From an uncultured Lachnospiraceae bacterium (GTDB taxonomy: Bacteria > Bacillota > Clostridia > Lachnospirales > Lachnospiraceae), in assembly GCA_949935685.1 (NCBI GenBank), contig CATLGN010000002.1, positions 1 to 25,033 on the forward strand: 25,033 bases of DNA, written 5' to 3'. Below the pieces are notes generated by a model. It had not been told where the DNA came from. It saw only the letters and a program-made list of their open reading frames with translations, and did no database searches. Made by a program: the position numbers and the translations under genes. This document shows positions 14,341-22,408 of the stretch, in pieces; the first letter of the stretch is position 1; each line of letters begins with the position of its first letter.

Positions 14341-15234
14341 TTACTCCAGATTGCTCAGCGGATTTACCGGTACGCCGTCCTTTGTCAGTCTGAAATATAC
14401 ATTGGGCCCTTCCACACTGTAATATTTGGTAGGAGCCGCCACCTTGCCGATCACATCTCCGGCGCTGATGACATCCCCTTTGAGTACCATAATATCCCGT
14501 AACTGCCCATACGTCAATTCATATCCGTTTCCGATGTCCACGCAGACTGCCTGTCCGATCTCCGCATCTTCAAACACGGAGATTACTTTGCCGTCTGCCG
14601 ATGCCGTAATATTTTCCCCTTCTGTGGCCGCGATAATAATGGCGGGACTGTATTTATACTGTTGCAGCGTCGGAAAATACACCGTCTTGTCCATACTGTA
14701 ATTGATCAGCACATTGCCTGCCACCGGCCATCCCAGATTATCCCGTTCATGGAATGACAGCGCTTTTGCCGCATCCATGGAAGCGGTCGGCGCGGCCTCG
14801 TCTTCGGATACCGATTCCGTATCTGCCTGCTCCGCTTCTCCATCTTCACTCTCGGTTTCGGTCTCTTCCTGCGCGCCTTCTTTGGCAATATCCTTATTCG
14901 CGGTTTCCGCATCGGACGCATCGGCTTCGCCGTCTCCCTCCCAGGCATTTGTCACATTGCCGGAAGACGCTTCCTGAAAGTTCGGATCATAGTCCAGATC
15001 GTTTCCTTTCGCCGTATCATCCGTCCCTGCCGGCTGTACGGACTCGGCAAGTTCTTTTGTCTTGTCCTCGGTCGTCTTTTCCAGTGCGCTCATATCTACC
15101 ACATAGCCGTCTTTTTCCGCTTCGTTTTTCTCTTTCACATAAAAACCGGTCATGGTCAGCGCTGTCAAAACAAATACCGAAGAAACTAACATAATGATTC
15201 TTTCTTTTTTCATTGTGGAACGATTTCTTCTCAT
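14341..15234 (-). CDS. SpoIIQ-like protein with degenerate M23 (LytM) domain
   Basis: A 297-residue type II membrane protein. A basic N-terminus and one transmembrane segment (about residues 14-31, IIMLVSSVFVLTALTMTGFY) precede a long Asp/Glu-rich, probably disordered linker (about 35-160) and an M23-type beta domain (about 165-297, IIIAATEGENITASADGKVI, GQAVCVDIGNGYELTYGQLR, KGDVISAGDVIGKV). The zinc ligands of active M23 enzymes are missing: the H of HxxxD is absent (NYSMD, KYSPA) and the HxH motif reads NVYFRL. In Bacillus, SpoIIQ is likewise a non-catalytic forespore partner of SpoIIIAH in engulfment, so a SpoIIQ role is inferred. The ATG at 15234 has GAGGTGAT 4 bases upstream; the GTG at 15243 lies inside that site and is rejected. 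It directly follows spoIID. Confidence 0.82.
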   Translation of the reverse strand: MRRNRSTMKKERIIMLVSSVFVLTALTMTGFYVKEKNEAEKDGYVVDMSALEKTTEDKTKELAESVQPAGTDDTAKGNDLDYDPNFQEASSGNVTNAWEGDGEADASDAETANKDIAKEGAQEETETESEDGEAEQADTESVSEDEAAPTASMDAAKALSFHERDNLGWPVAGNVLINYSMDKTVYFPTLQQYKYSPAIIIAATEGENITASADGKVISVFEDAEIGQAVCVDIGNGYELTYGQLRDIMVLKGDVISAGDVIGKVAAPTKYYSVEGPNVYFRLTKDGVPVNPLSNLE

Positions 15235-15252
15235 GCTTATCACCTCATCCCT

Positions 15253-15280
15253 AGTCTTACCACTTCCGGTTTCTTTATTC
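15253..15280 (-). promoter_or_regulatory. Weak candidate forespore (sigma-F/G type) promoter for the SpoIIQ-like gene
   Basis: On the minus strand, GGTAAGACT (15253-15261) fits the sigma-F -10 pattern GGnnAnAnT. GAATA (15276-15280) lies 14 bases upstream, one base off GYATA and one base short in spacing. It overlaps the spoIID stop. Low confidence, offered because spoIIQ is a forespore gene in known sporulators while spoIID is a mother-cell gene. Confidence 0.3.
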
Positions 15281-16238
15281 AGTTTTTTATAATTTCACAG
15301 TCCGGGAAAAAATAACGGATAATCTCCCGGTAATCCGTTCCGTTTTCCGCCATTTTCCCGGCGCAATACAGGCTCATGCCCAGCCCGTGCCCGACGCCTT
15401 TTGTCACGATATACAGCCGTCCCTCCTGCTCCGTTATCGTAAAACAGGCGGACGCCAGCGACAACATTTCCCGGAACGCTTCACCGGAAACGCGTTGCCC
15501 ATTCCAGTTTACTTCCGTCACATAGCCGCCGTCATCCCGTACAAATGTCACATCCTTCCAGTAAATTTCGGATTCCGACCCGAAGAGTTCCTGCAGCGCG
15601 CGATTCATCTCCTTTTCCCGTATGATTGCCTCCTGCTCATACTCTGCGGCATACCGGTCTTCTTCACAGGAGACCGGACGCAGATAGGGACAATTCCCCG
15701 TCTGCAGCGCATCCGCACCGTTTCTCGTCACACCCGCGCTGAGCGGGAAAAAAGGAAGCGCCACTGCCGCGCCCTCATACACAGCGATCTGCCCTTTTGT
15801 TTCGCTTACCGCTTTTTTGAATTTCTCATAATGCTCTGTAAAATCTTCGCCCCACTTTTCATACAGCTCTCCCATCATCAGACTGTCCTGGTGTAGCTCC
15901 TCATACCGGATACGGCTGCTTCCGCTCTCCTGCATCAGCCGCCAGACGTTGCTGCGCAAAAGAATTGCCTGCGCTTTGCATGCCTCCGGCGCATAATCTT
16001 CCGGCACACTGACCGCCAACGCACCGATGAGATATTCTTCCAGCGGAACCTCCTCCCGCCCCGCAAGCGACTCTCTGACAATCGTACACCTGCTGTCGGA
16101 CAGTTCCTGAAACGCTCCTTCTTCATTTTCCCGAAGACATGTAAAAAATACGGTCAGTCCCACGCAAAACAAAACTGCAGCCGACAGGAAATACCTGCCG
16201 ATTGCAGTTTTGTTTCCGCCAATGCGCAGTCTCTTCAT
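15279..16238 (-). CDS. spoIID: Stage II sporulation protein D (SpoIID)
   Basis: A 319-residue SpoIID/LytB-domain protein with one N-terminal transmembrane segment (about 16-34). In sporulating Firmicutes SpoIID is a mother-cell lytic transglycosylase that trims glycan strands during engulfment. Seen: EVPLEEYLIGALAVSVPEDY (about 63-82), EACKAQAILLRSNVW, SAGVTRNGADAL, a cysteine pair GNCPYLRPVSC (Cys183, Cys191) like the metal-binding cysteines of clostridial SpoIID, and GVGHGLGMSLYCAGKMAENG near the C-terminus. Oddity: the EMP tripeptide carrying the catalytic Glu is SVP here (Ser77). A strong 22-bp hairpin lies in codons 8-24. The ATG at 16238 has CGGAGA 6-7 bases upstream. The SpoIIQ-like gene follows at 45 bases, a pairing seen in other Clostridia. 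Confidence 0.93.
   Translation of the reverse strand: MKRLRIGGNKTAIGRYFLSAAVLFCVGLTVFFTCLRENEEGAFQELSDSRCTIVRESLAGREEVPLEEYLIGALAVSVPEDYAPEACKAQAILLRSNVWRLMQESGSSRIRYEELHQDSLMMGELYEKWGEDFTEHYEKFKKAVSETKGQIAVYEGAAVALPFFPLSAGVTRNGADALQTGNCPYLRPVSCEEDRYAAEYEQEAIIREKEMNRALQELFGSESEIYWKDVTFVRDDGGYVTEVNWNGQRVSGEAFREMLSLASACFTITEQEGRLYIVTKGVGHGLGMSLYCAGKMAENGTDYREIIRYFFPDCEIIKN
16167..16215. repeat. 22-bp near-perfect inverted repeat inside the spoIID coding start
   Basis: The arm at 16167-16188 and the arm at 16194-16215 are inverted copies matching at 19 of 22 positions, with a 5-base loop. In the spoIID mRNA two of the three differences become G-U wobbles, leaving one A-C mismatch. The hairpin begins about 23 bases after the ATG and covers the codons for most of the membrane segment. 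Confidence 0.8.
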
Positions 16239-16269
16239 GAAAATCTCCGTGCCCGTTTTTCTTCTATAA

Positions 16270-16299
16270 ATAATATGAGATTTTCCGGCGGTTTTATAC
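16270..16299 (-). promoter_or_regulatory. Candidate sigma-E type promoter for spoIID
   Basis: On the minus strand, GTATAAA (16293-16299; 6 of 7 against KMATAWW) is followed after 15 bases by CATATTAT (16270-16277; two mismatches to CATACANT). The predicted start lies about 25 bases before the ATG. The match is partial, but spoIID is a known sigma-E target in other species. Confidence 0.42.
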
Positions 16300-16309
16300 G
16301 TTTTTGAAA

Positions 16310-17398
16310 TTATTTCGCCATATCGACATGCTGTACTGTCCCGACGCCCCCGTTTTCATACAGGAATATGCCCGTACTGCGGATATACGCATTCGTATGA
16401 TTATCCTCCATACTGTTCAGCGCAAAGTTCGTGGACTGATTTTTCAGGCAGATCGCGCCGATTCCCTTTTCCGAAATATGATAGAGCTGGTCTTTTCCAT
16501 GCTCATCTTTCGTCCAGATCAGCAGTTTTTCCCAGATCGCGTCGTTTTCGTCAATCCAGCCGTTGCCGTCCTCGTCATACTTTGCCAGATCGGCAAAGCC
16601 ATTGCCGGACTGCGGCCCAAACAATTCGCTGCCGTCGTTAATTTTGCCGTCGCCGTTTTTATCGAGCGCCAGATAGCCGCTACCCGCGTTCAGTTGCGAG
16701 ACTTCGTCCAGAATGCCGTCCGCGTCTATGTCAAACATAAATTTCTGATCGGAGACAGAAGCCACGGAACTGTCGAGATTGATTACAAGCGGATCGCATG
16801 TCTGTACATTTCGGTACATCATTTCATAACTCTGCTCATACGTATACTGGAAGCTGCGGCTCATTTCCATTTCCAGGTTAAAATCTATTGTTCTGCCGTC
16901 CGCAGTCATAACGCTGCCCGTCGTCTGGAAAGAGGTGTATTCTTCTTCCCGATACGTTTCGCTGACAGTTGCCGTGAGAACCGTCGTCGAGGCAGACATT
17001 GAGGCATTCAGAGAGGCTTCCTCTCTTGCTGCCGCCGCTGCCGCCGAATTGTTACGCTTTCCGCTGAACAGTCCGATCAGATACCGGATGCACTGCTGCC
17101 GTATCTGATTATAGGCATCCATCTCATCCCGCGCGGTAATTCTGGAAATGCCGGACATCTGGTACTTATTCTGCATATCCAGCATAGCGTCTTTCTGATT
17201 TCCCTTTCCCGTCTTCTTATCCGCCGCATTTTCATTGCCCAAAAGCGCTCCCTGAAAAGACAGGTTTCCTTCCCTTCTCCCCAGAAAGCCGGTATATGTA
17301 CGGCTCATAAAACTTGCTGTTTTCTTTGTTGTAGAAGAATATCTTCTGGTGGATTCCATTCCTATTGCACTGGAATTAATTCGCACGATTACCCCCAT
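16310..17398 (-). CDS. EF-hand-like calcium-loop protein, candidate sigma-D regulon member
   Basis: A 362-residue protein without a signal peptide or transmembrane helix. I do not know a function; the C-terminal block resembles a family I recall in many Lachnospiraceae. Residues 1-90 are Ser/Thr-rich and basic; 115-145 are Ala/Ser-rich. Residues about 170-200 (LEMEMSRSFQYTYEQSYEMM) may form a helix. The C-terminal half holds three acidic calcium-type loops: FDIDADGILDE (222-232), LDKNGDGKINDGSE (about 245-258) and YDEDGNGWIDENDA (about 274-287), then ICLKNQSTNFALNSMEDNHT and FLYENGGVGTVQHVD. The ATG at 17398 has a weak ribosome site. It has its own sigma-D-like promoter and a 137-base structured leader, both between it and the hydratase gene. 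Confidence 0.8.
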   Translation of the reverse strand: MGVIVRINSSAIGMESTRRYSSTTKKTASFMSRTYTGFLGRREGNLSFQGALLGNENAADKKTGKGNQKDAMLDMQNKYQMSGISRITARDEMDAYNQIRQQCIRYLIGLFSGKRNNSAAAAAAREEASLNASMSASTTVLTATVSETYREEEYTSFQTTGSVMTADGRTIDFNLEMEMSRSFQYTYEQSYEMMYRNVQTCDPLVINLDSSVASVSDQKFMFDIDADGILDEVSQLNAGSGYLALDKNGDGKINDGSELFGPQSGNGFADLAKYDEDGNGWIDENDAIWEKLLIWTKDEHGKDQLYHISEKGIGAICLKNQSTNFALNSMEDNHTNAYIRSTGIFLYENGGVGTVQHVDMAK

Positions 17399-17422
17399 TC
17401 TCTGATATTCCGTTCTTCCGTG

Positions 17423-17474
17423 AAAAAGGACGGTATCCGATTCGGAACCTCCTGTTCCTGCTCAAATACCGTCC
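17423..17474 (-). promoter_or_regulatory. Nested leader hairpin with GGA loop and T-tail (attenuator or CsrA-type site)
   Basis: In the minus-strand leader, arms GGACGGTAT (17466-17474) and ATACCGTCC (17428-17436) pair perfectly over 9 bp. Inside them GGAAC and GTTCC (17454-17458 and 17444-17448) form a second stem whose 5-base loop is AGGAG. T5 follows (17423-17427). The outer stem plus T5 looks like a Rho-independent terminator, either for the upstream hydratase operon or as an attenuator in the leader of the downstream gene. The GGA in the loop resembles a CsrA binding hairpin. Confidence 0.6.
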
Positions 17475-17542
17475 CTGGTCTATCAGCATCCTCAATTTTT
17501 CAGAGACAGGAATTGGCCATATTTCCCATCACTGTAATTAAT

Positions 17543-17569
17543 ATATCGACGCCGAACCCAAAAACTTTA
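17543..17569 (-). promoter_or_regulatory. Sigma-D (flagellar) type promoter overlapping the hydratase stop codon
   Basis: On the minus strand, TAAA (17566-17569) and GTCGATAT (17543-17550) are separated by exactly 15 bases, against the known SigD consensus TAAA-N15-GCCGATAT: 11 of 12 positions match. The predicted start is near 17536, leaving a leader of about 137 bases. The -35 includes the TAA stop of the aconitase-family gene. Confidence 0.75.
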
Positions 17570-19855
17570 GACTTTGTTGTAATTAATCAGGCAGCCTTTT
17601 AAAATAATCTGCCGTTCTTCCTGTGTCATTTCCCCCAGACGCAGCACAAAAGGTTTCATTTCCGTTCCTTTTACCACATAAGCCGTAACTTCGGACGCCG
17701 CATGTTCGACCGCGCTGCGGATGTCGGGGATAAACAGGTAATCCATACAGGTAAAAGGCAGTTCTCCCGCATCGATCAGAAAAGGAAGCATTCCCCAGTT
17801 GATCAGATTGGAGCGGTAACGCTTGGTCGCGTATTCATTGGCGATGTTCGCCCATCCGCCCAGTACCTTCTGACAGGAAGCCGCCTGTTCTCTGGCGGAG
17901 CCGTCGCCCGGTTTCACCGCAAAGATAGTCGAGCCAAAACCGGTGTTTTCTTTTCCCGCATCCGGGCAGACCGTATGCACCGCTTCCATTACGGCTTTCA
18001 GCTCCGGCTTTTCCTCCGCCGGACATCTGCCTTCCATAACGGCTTTCTGCGCAAGCTGTATGTCCTTCGCCCGGCCCACATATTCCGGCACTTTTCTGGA
18101 GAGGGTAAACTCTGCCAGACCGAGCGGATTCGAACGGTAAGAAGACGTCTCGCCGGAGGGAATCAATTCATCCGTCGTCGTCACGGGATCGTGGATTTCC
18201 GCCGCCACCTGTAAAACAAGATGCTGCGGCAGCGCCGTCATTTCCGGCCAGTCTTTGATATTCGGCCCAAGCTGGATTTCCACAGACGGATCTGCTTCTC
18301 CATGGGAATCAAACACACGGTTCCGATAGATCTGCGCGTCAAAATAATAGCGATACCGGTTCAGCGCTCCGTCAAATTCCGTCGCCGGCGTCAGCACGCC
18401 CTGATTGGCTGCCGTCGCCGCAATCGACCGGGCATCCATCAATGCCACGGAAGAAATCTGACCGCTCTGCAGCTTGGAGACCGCACGGTTCGGGAAGTTT
18501 CTCGTCGAATGCCGAATGGAAAAGGCATTGTTCGCCGGCGTGTCTCCCGCACCGAAGCAGGGCCCGCAAAATGCGGTCTTCAATACCGCGCCGGTCTCCA
18601 AAATCGCTGCGGCGCAGCCATTTTGAATCAGTTCCATATAGATAGGCATCGAAGCCGGATATACGCTCAATGTAAATCCACCGGCGCCGATTGAAGCCCC
18701 TTTGAGAATGTCGGCCGCTGCGCAGATATTTTCAAAGCCGCCGCCCGCGCAGCCCGCGATAATCCCCTGATCGACATGGAACTTTCCGTCCCGTATCTTA
18801 TCCTGCAGGGAATAGGGAACCGCGCCGTCCAGACTGACTCTGGCGCGCTTTTCGACATCGGCGATCACATCCTGCGGGTTTCTGCGCACCTCGTCGATCG
18901 TGTACGTATTGCTCGGATGGAACGGCATGGCGATCATCGGTTCGACCGCATCCAGATCCACGGTAATCAGGCCGTCGTAATAAGCCGTCTCCCCCGGCGT
19001 CAGATGCGCATAATCTTCGGCCCTGCCATGAATCTCGTAAAATTCCCGAATCGTATCGTCCGTCGCCCAGATCGACGACAGGCATGTCGTCTCGGTTGTC
19101 ATAACGTCGATGCCGATGCGGAAGTCCGCGCTCAGCTTCTCCACACCCGGTCCGACAAACTCCATCACTTTATTGTTGACATAGCCATTGGCAAATACCG
19201 CGCCGATAATTGCAAGCGCCACGTCCTGCGGACCCACGCCCGGCTTCGGCTCTCCGGTCAGATAAACGGCGATCACCCCCGGCATATTGATGTCATAGGT
19301 CTGGTTCAAAAGCTGCTTCACAAGTTCCGGGCCGCCCTCGCCCATAGCCATCGTGCCCAGTGCGCCGTAACGGGTATGGCTGTCGGAACCGAGAATCATT
19401 TTTCCGCCGCCCGCCAGCATTTCCCTCGCATACTGGTGAATAACCGCCTGATGCGGCGGCACATACACACCGCCGTATTTGCGCGCGCACGAAAGCCCAA
19501 ACATATGATCGTCTTCATTGATCGTCCCGCCGACTGCGCAGAGCGAGTTATGACAGTTTGTCAGCACGTACGGCATCGGGAACTTTTCCAGTCCCGACGC
19601 CCTTGCCGTCTGTATAATGCCTACAAATGTAATATCATGGCTCGTCAGTTTATCAAAACGGATTTTCAGTTTCTCCATACTGCCGGACGTATTGTGCGCA
19701 TCCAGAATGCCATAGGCAATCGTCTGCTTTGCCGCTTCCTCTTTTGTCACACGCTTTCCCGTCAGGCTTTCGACCGCTTCCGCGGCCTGCGGGGAATCTT
19801 CCACAATCCGGCTTCCGTTTACAAGCCAGGCGCCTTTTTCAGACAAATGTATCAT
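17567..19855 (-). CDS. Aconitase-family hydratase (YbhJ-like)
   Basis: A 762-residue member of the aconitase superfamily with all three [4Fe-4S] cysteines placed as expected: Cys369 in [12 protein letters not shown] and Cys430/Cys433 in [27 protein letters not shown] is the conserved substrate-domain motif, and the swivel domain follows ([19 protein letters not shown]). Overall it resembles the long uncharacterised 'hydratase' subgroup to which E. coli YbhJ belongs, rather than citrate-cycle AcnA or isopropylmalate isomerase; the substrate is unknown. The ATG at 19855 has AAGGAGA about 9 bases upstream, overlapping the glgP stop, so it is probably coupled to glgP with 12 bases between them. 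It is the last gene of that transcript. Confidence 0.85.
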   Translation of the reverse strand: MIHLSEKGAWLVNGSRIVEDSPQAAEAVESLTGKRVTKEEAAKQTIAYGILDAHNTSGSMEKLKIRFDKLTSHDITFVGIIQTARASGLEKFPMPYVLTNCHNSLCAVGGTINEDDHMFGLSCARKYGGVYVPPHQAVIHQYAREMLAGGGKMILGSDSHTRYGALGTMAMGEGGPELVKQLLNQTYDINMPGVIAVYLTGEPKPGVGPQDVALAIIGAVFANGYVNNKVMEFVGPGVEKLSADFRIGIDVMTTETTCLSSIWATDDTIREFYEIHGRAEDYAHLTPGETAYYDGLITVDLDAVEPMIAMPFHPSNTYTIDEVRRNPQDVIADVEKRARVSLDGAVPYSLQDKIRDGKFHVDQGIIAGCAGGGFENICAAADILKGASIGAGGFTLSVYPASMPIYMELIQNGCAAAILETGAVLKTAFCGPCFGAGDTPANNAFSIRHSTRNFPNRAVSKLQSGQISSVALMDARSIAATAANQGVLTPATEFDGALNRYRYYFDAQIYRNRVFDSHGEADPSVEIQLGPNIKDWPEMTALPQHLVLQVAAEIHDPVTTTDELIPSGETSSYRSNPLGLAEFTLSRKVPEYVGRAKDIQLAQKAVMEGRCPAEEKPELKAVMEAVHTVCPDAGKENTGFGSTIFAVKPGDGSAREQAASCQKVLGGWANIANEYATKRYRSNLINWGMLPFLIDAGELPFTCMDYLFIPDIRSAVEHAASEVTAYVVKGTEMKPFVLRLGEMTQEERQIILKGCLINYNKV

Positions 19856-19867
19856 TTCTGCGTCTCC

Positions 19868-22336
19868 TTATAATACCACCTTATTCAGATGCCATATTTC
19901 GTCCACATATTCCTGGATGGTCCGGTCGGACGTAAATTTGCCCGAACATGCCACATTGAGAATCGCGCTTCTCGCCCATCCCGCTTCGTCCCGGTACGCC
20001 GCTTCCACCCGTTTCTGCGCTTCCGCATAGGAGCGGAAATCCTTCAGGATAAAATACGTATCCGCTTTTGATGTGCTGAGTGTATTCAGCAGAGAGTTAT
20101 ACAGATCACGGAACAGTTCCGGGTTGTCCGGAGCGAATGTACCGTTGATCAGTTCCATCAGCACTCTGCGCACATCCGGGTCATTGTTAAAGATTTCCAT
20201 CGGATTGTAGCCGCCATAGTTTTCATACTGAATGACTGCATCGGAGCTGAGACCAAAGATAAAGGCGTTCTCTTCGCCGACCTCCTCCACGATTTCCACA
20301 TTCGCGCCGTCCATTGTGCCGAGCGTCAGCGCGCCGTTCAGCATAAATTTCATATTGCCGGTGCCGGACGCCTCCTTGCTGGCCGTGGAAATCTGCTCGG
20401 ATACATCCGCCGCCGCAAAAATCCATTCCGCATTGGAAACCCGATAGTTTTCGATAAATACGACTTTAATCCGTCCCTGAATATCCGGGTCGTTATTGAC
20501 AATGTCCGCCACGGAATTGATCAGTTTAATCGTAAGTTTTGCGATTTTATAACCTGCCGCAGCCTTTGCCCCGAAAATAAACGTTCTCGGATAAAACTCC
20601 ATTTCAGGATGATCTTTTAACTGATTGTACAGATACATCACATGCAGGATGTTCAAAAGCTGTCTCTTGTATTCATGCAGCCGCTTTACCTGTACGTCAA
20701 AGATCGAGCGCGGATCCACTTCAATGCCGTTGTGCTCGCGGATATATTCGGCAAGGCGCACTTTATTGCGGTATTTGATATTCATAAACTCGTGCTGCGC
20801 CTTTTTGTCATCCGCGTACAGCGCCAGCTTATTGATCGCGGAGAGATCGGTAATCCACTCATCCCCGACTTTCTCCGTCACCCATTTCGCCAGCAGCGGA
20901 TTGCCGTGGAGCAGAAAACGCCGCTGTGTGATGCCGTTTGTCTTGTTATTGAATTTCTCCGGCATCATTTCATAGAAATCTTTCAGCTCCTGTTTCTTTA
21001 AGATTTCCGTGTGCAGCCTTGCCACGCCGTTTACGGAATAGCCCGCCGCGATCGCAAGATGCGCCATCTTCACCTGTCCGTCATACAGAATCGCCATCTT
21101 GCGCACCTTCTCATGATTGCCCGGATATTTATTTTCAATGTCCAGAATAAATCTGCGGTTGATCTCCTCGATAATCTGATAAATACGCGGCAACAGTCTG
21201 GAAAACAGTTCGATCGGCCATTTTTCCAGCGCTTCCGCCATAATCGTATGGTTCGTGTAAGCGCAGGTCTTTGTCGTCACTTTCCACGCCTCGTCCCATG
21301 TCAGATAATATTCGTCCATCAGCACACGCATCAGTTCCGCCACAGCCACCGTCGGATGGGTGTCGTTCAACTGGAACGTCGCCTTTTCATAAAATTTACG
21401 CACATCGGTATGGCTGCGCATATATTTGGACACGGCTTCCTGCACAGACGCCGAGATAAAGAAATACTGCTGTTTCAGGCGCAGCTCTTTGCCCGCATAA
21501 TGGTTATCGTTCGGATAGAGCACTTCCACGATATTGCGCGCCAGATTCTCCTGCTCCACCGCCTTCTGATAATTTCCCTTGTCAAACGAATTCAGCTCGA
21601 AGCATTCCATCGGCTCTGCGTCCCAGATGCGGAGCGTATTCACAACGCCGTTTCCATAACCGACGATCGGCAGATCATAGGGAACCGCCTTGACAGACTG
21701 GTAGCCTTCCTGCACAAAATGCTGTCTGCCGCTCTCGTCCGTACGGACCGTCACATAACCGCCGAATTTGACTTCTTTTGTATATTCCGGCCGGCGCAGC
21801 TCGAAGGGATTGCCGTCTACGAGCCAGTTGTCCGGCACTTCCACCTGATAGCCGTCGCGGATTTCCTGTTTGAACATCCCGTAGCGATAGCGGATGCCGC
21901 AGCCGTATGCCGCATAGCCGAGTGTTGCAAGAGAATCGAGGAAGCATGCCGCCAGACGGCCAAGGCCGCCGTTTCCAAGCGCCGGATCCGGCTCCTGATC
22001 TTCGATAACATTGATGTCCACGCCAAGTTCATCCAGCGCTTTTTTCACATCCTCATAAGCCTGCAGGTTAATCATATTATTGCCCAGCGCGCGTCCCATC
22101 AGGAATTCCATCGACATATAGTATACGATCTTAATATCCTGTTTTTCGTATGCTTTCTGGCTGTCCATCCAGTGATCTACCACCGCGTCCTTGATGGCAT
22201 AGGAAACCGCCTGAAAAATCTGCTGAGGCGTAGCCTCCTGCATGGTCTTCCGATACAGTGTCCTGACATTATACAATACACTCCTTTTAAACAGTTCCGT
22301 ATCAAAGGATAATTTCTTTACCGGCTTCTTAATCAT
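19868..22336 (-). CDS. glgP: Glycogen/alpha-glucan phosphorylase
   Basis: An 822-residue GT35 phosphorylase that releases glucose-1-phosphate from alpha-1,4-glucans in the cytoplasm, using pyridoxal phosphate. Seen: KIVYYMSMEFLMGRALGNNM (about 68-87), DPALGNGGLGRLAACFLDSL, AYTNHTIMAEALEKWP, DVQVKRLHEYKRQLLNILHV, and the PLP-binding segment EASGTGNMKFMLNGALTLGT with Lys663, then DGANVEIVEEVGEENAFIFG. Length is normal. The ATG at 22336 has AGGAGG 5-6 bases upstream. It begins 58 bases after ileS ends, and the hydratase follows 12 bases downstream. Confidence 0.97.
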   Translation of the reverse strand: MIKKPVKKLSFDTELFKRSVLYNVRTLYRKTMQEATPQQIFQAVSYAIKDAVVDHWMDSQKAYEKQDIKIVYYMSMEFLMGRALGNNMINLQAYEDVKKALDELGVDINVIEDQEPDPALGNGGLGRLAACFLDSLATLGYAAYGCGIRYRYGMFKQEIRDGYQVEVPDNWLVDGNPFELRRPEYTKEVKFGGYVTVRTDESGRQHFVQEGYQSVKAVPYDLPIVGYGNGVVNTLRIWDAEPMECFELNSFDKGNYQKAVEQENLARNIVEVLYPNDNHYAGKELRLKQQYFFISASVQEAVSKYMRSHTDVRKFYEKATFQLNDTHPTVAVAELMRVLMDEYYLTWDEAWKVTTKTCAYTNHTIMAEALEKWPIELFSRLLPRIYQIIEEINRRFILDIENKYPGNHEKVRKMAILYDGQVKMAHLAIAAGYSVNGVARLHTEILKKQELKDFYEMMPEKFNNKTNGITQRRFLLHGNPLLAKWVTEKVGDEWITDLSAINKLALYADDKKAQHEFMNIKYRNKVRLAEYIREHNGIEVDPRSIFDVQVKRLHEYKRQLLNILHVMYLYNQLKDHPEMEFYPRTFIFGAKAAAGYKIAKLTIKLINSVADIVNNDPDIQGRIKVVFIENYRVSNAEWIFAAADVSEQISTASKEASGTGNMKFMLNGALTLGTMDGANVEIVEEVGEENAFIFGLSSDAVIQYENYGGYNPMEIFNNDPDVRRVLMELINGTFAPDNPELFRDLYNSLLNTLSTSKADTYFILKDFRSYAEAQKRVEAAYRDEAGWARSAILNVACSGKFTSDRTIQEYVDEIWHLNKVVL

Positions 22337-22379
22337 TTTTTCCTCCTGTTTGTGTGGTTATGACTGTGATATTTCCCTG

Positions 22380-22408
22380 AGTATACCACGTTCGTCATCG
22401 TTTTTCCA
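22380..22408 (-). promoter_or_regulatory. Weak candidate sigma-A promoter for glgP
   Basis: On the minus strand, TGGAAA (22403-22408; 4 of 6) lies 17 bases from TATACT (22380-22385; 5 of 6), across the end of ileS. A leader of about 37 bases would follow. Read-through from ileS is an alternative, as no terminator is visible in the 58-base gap. Confidence 0.35.
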
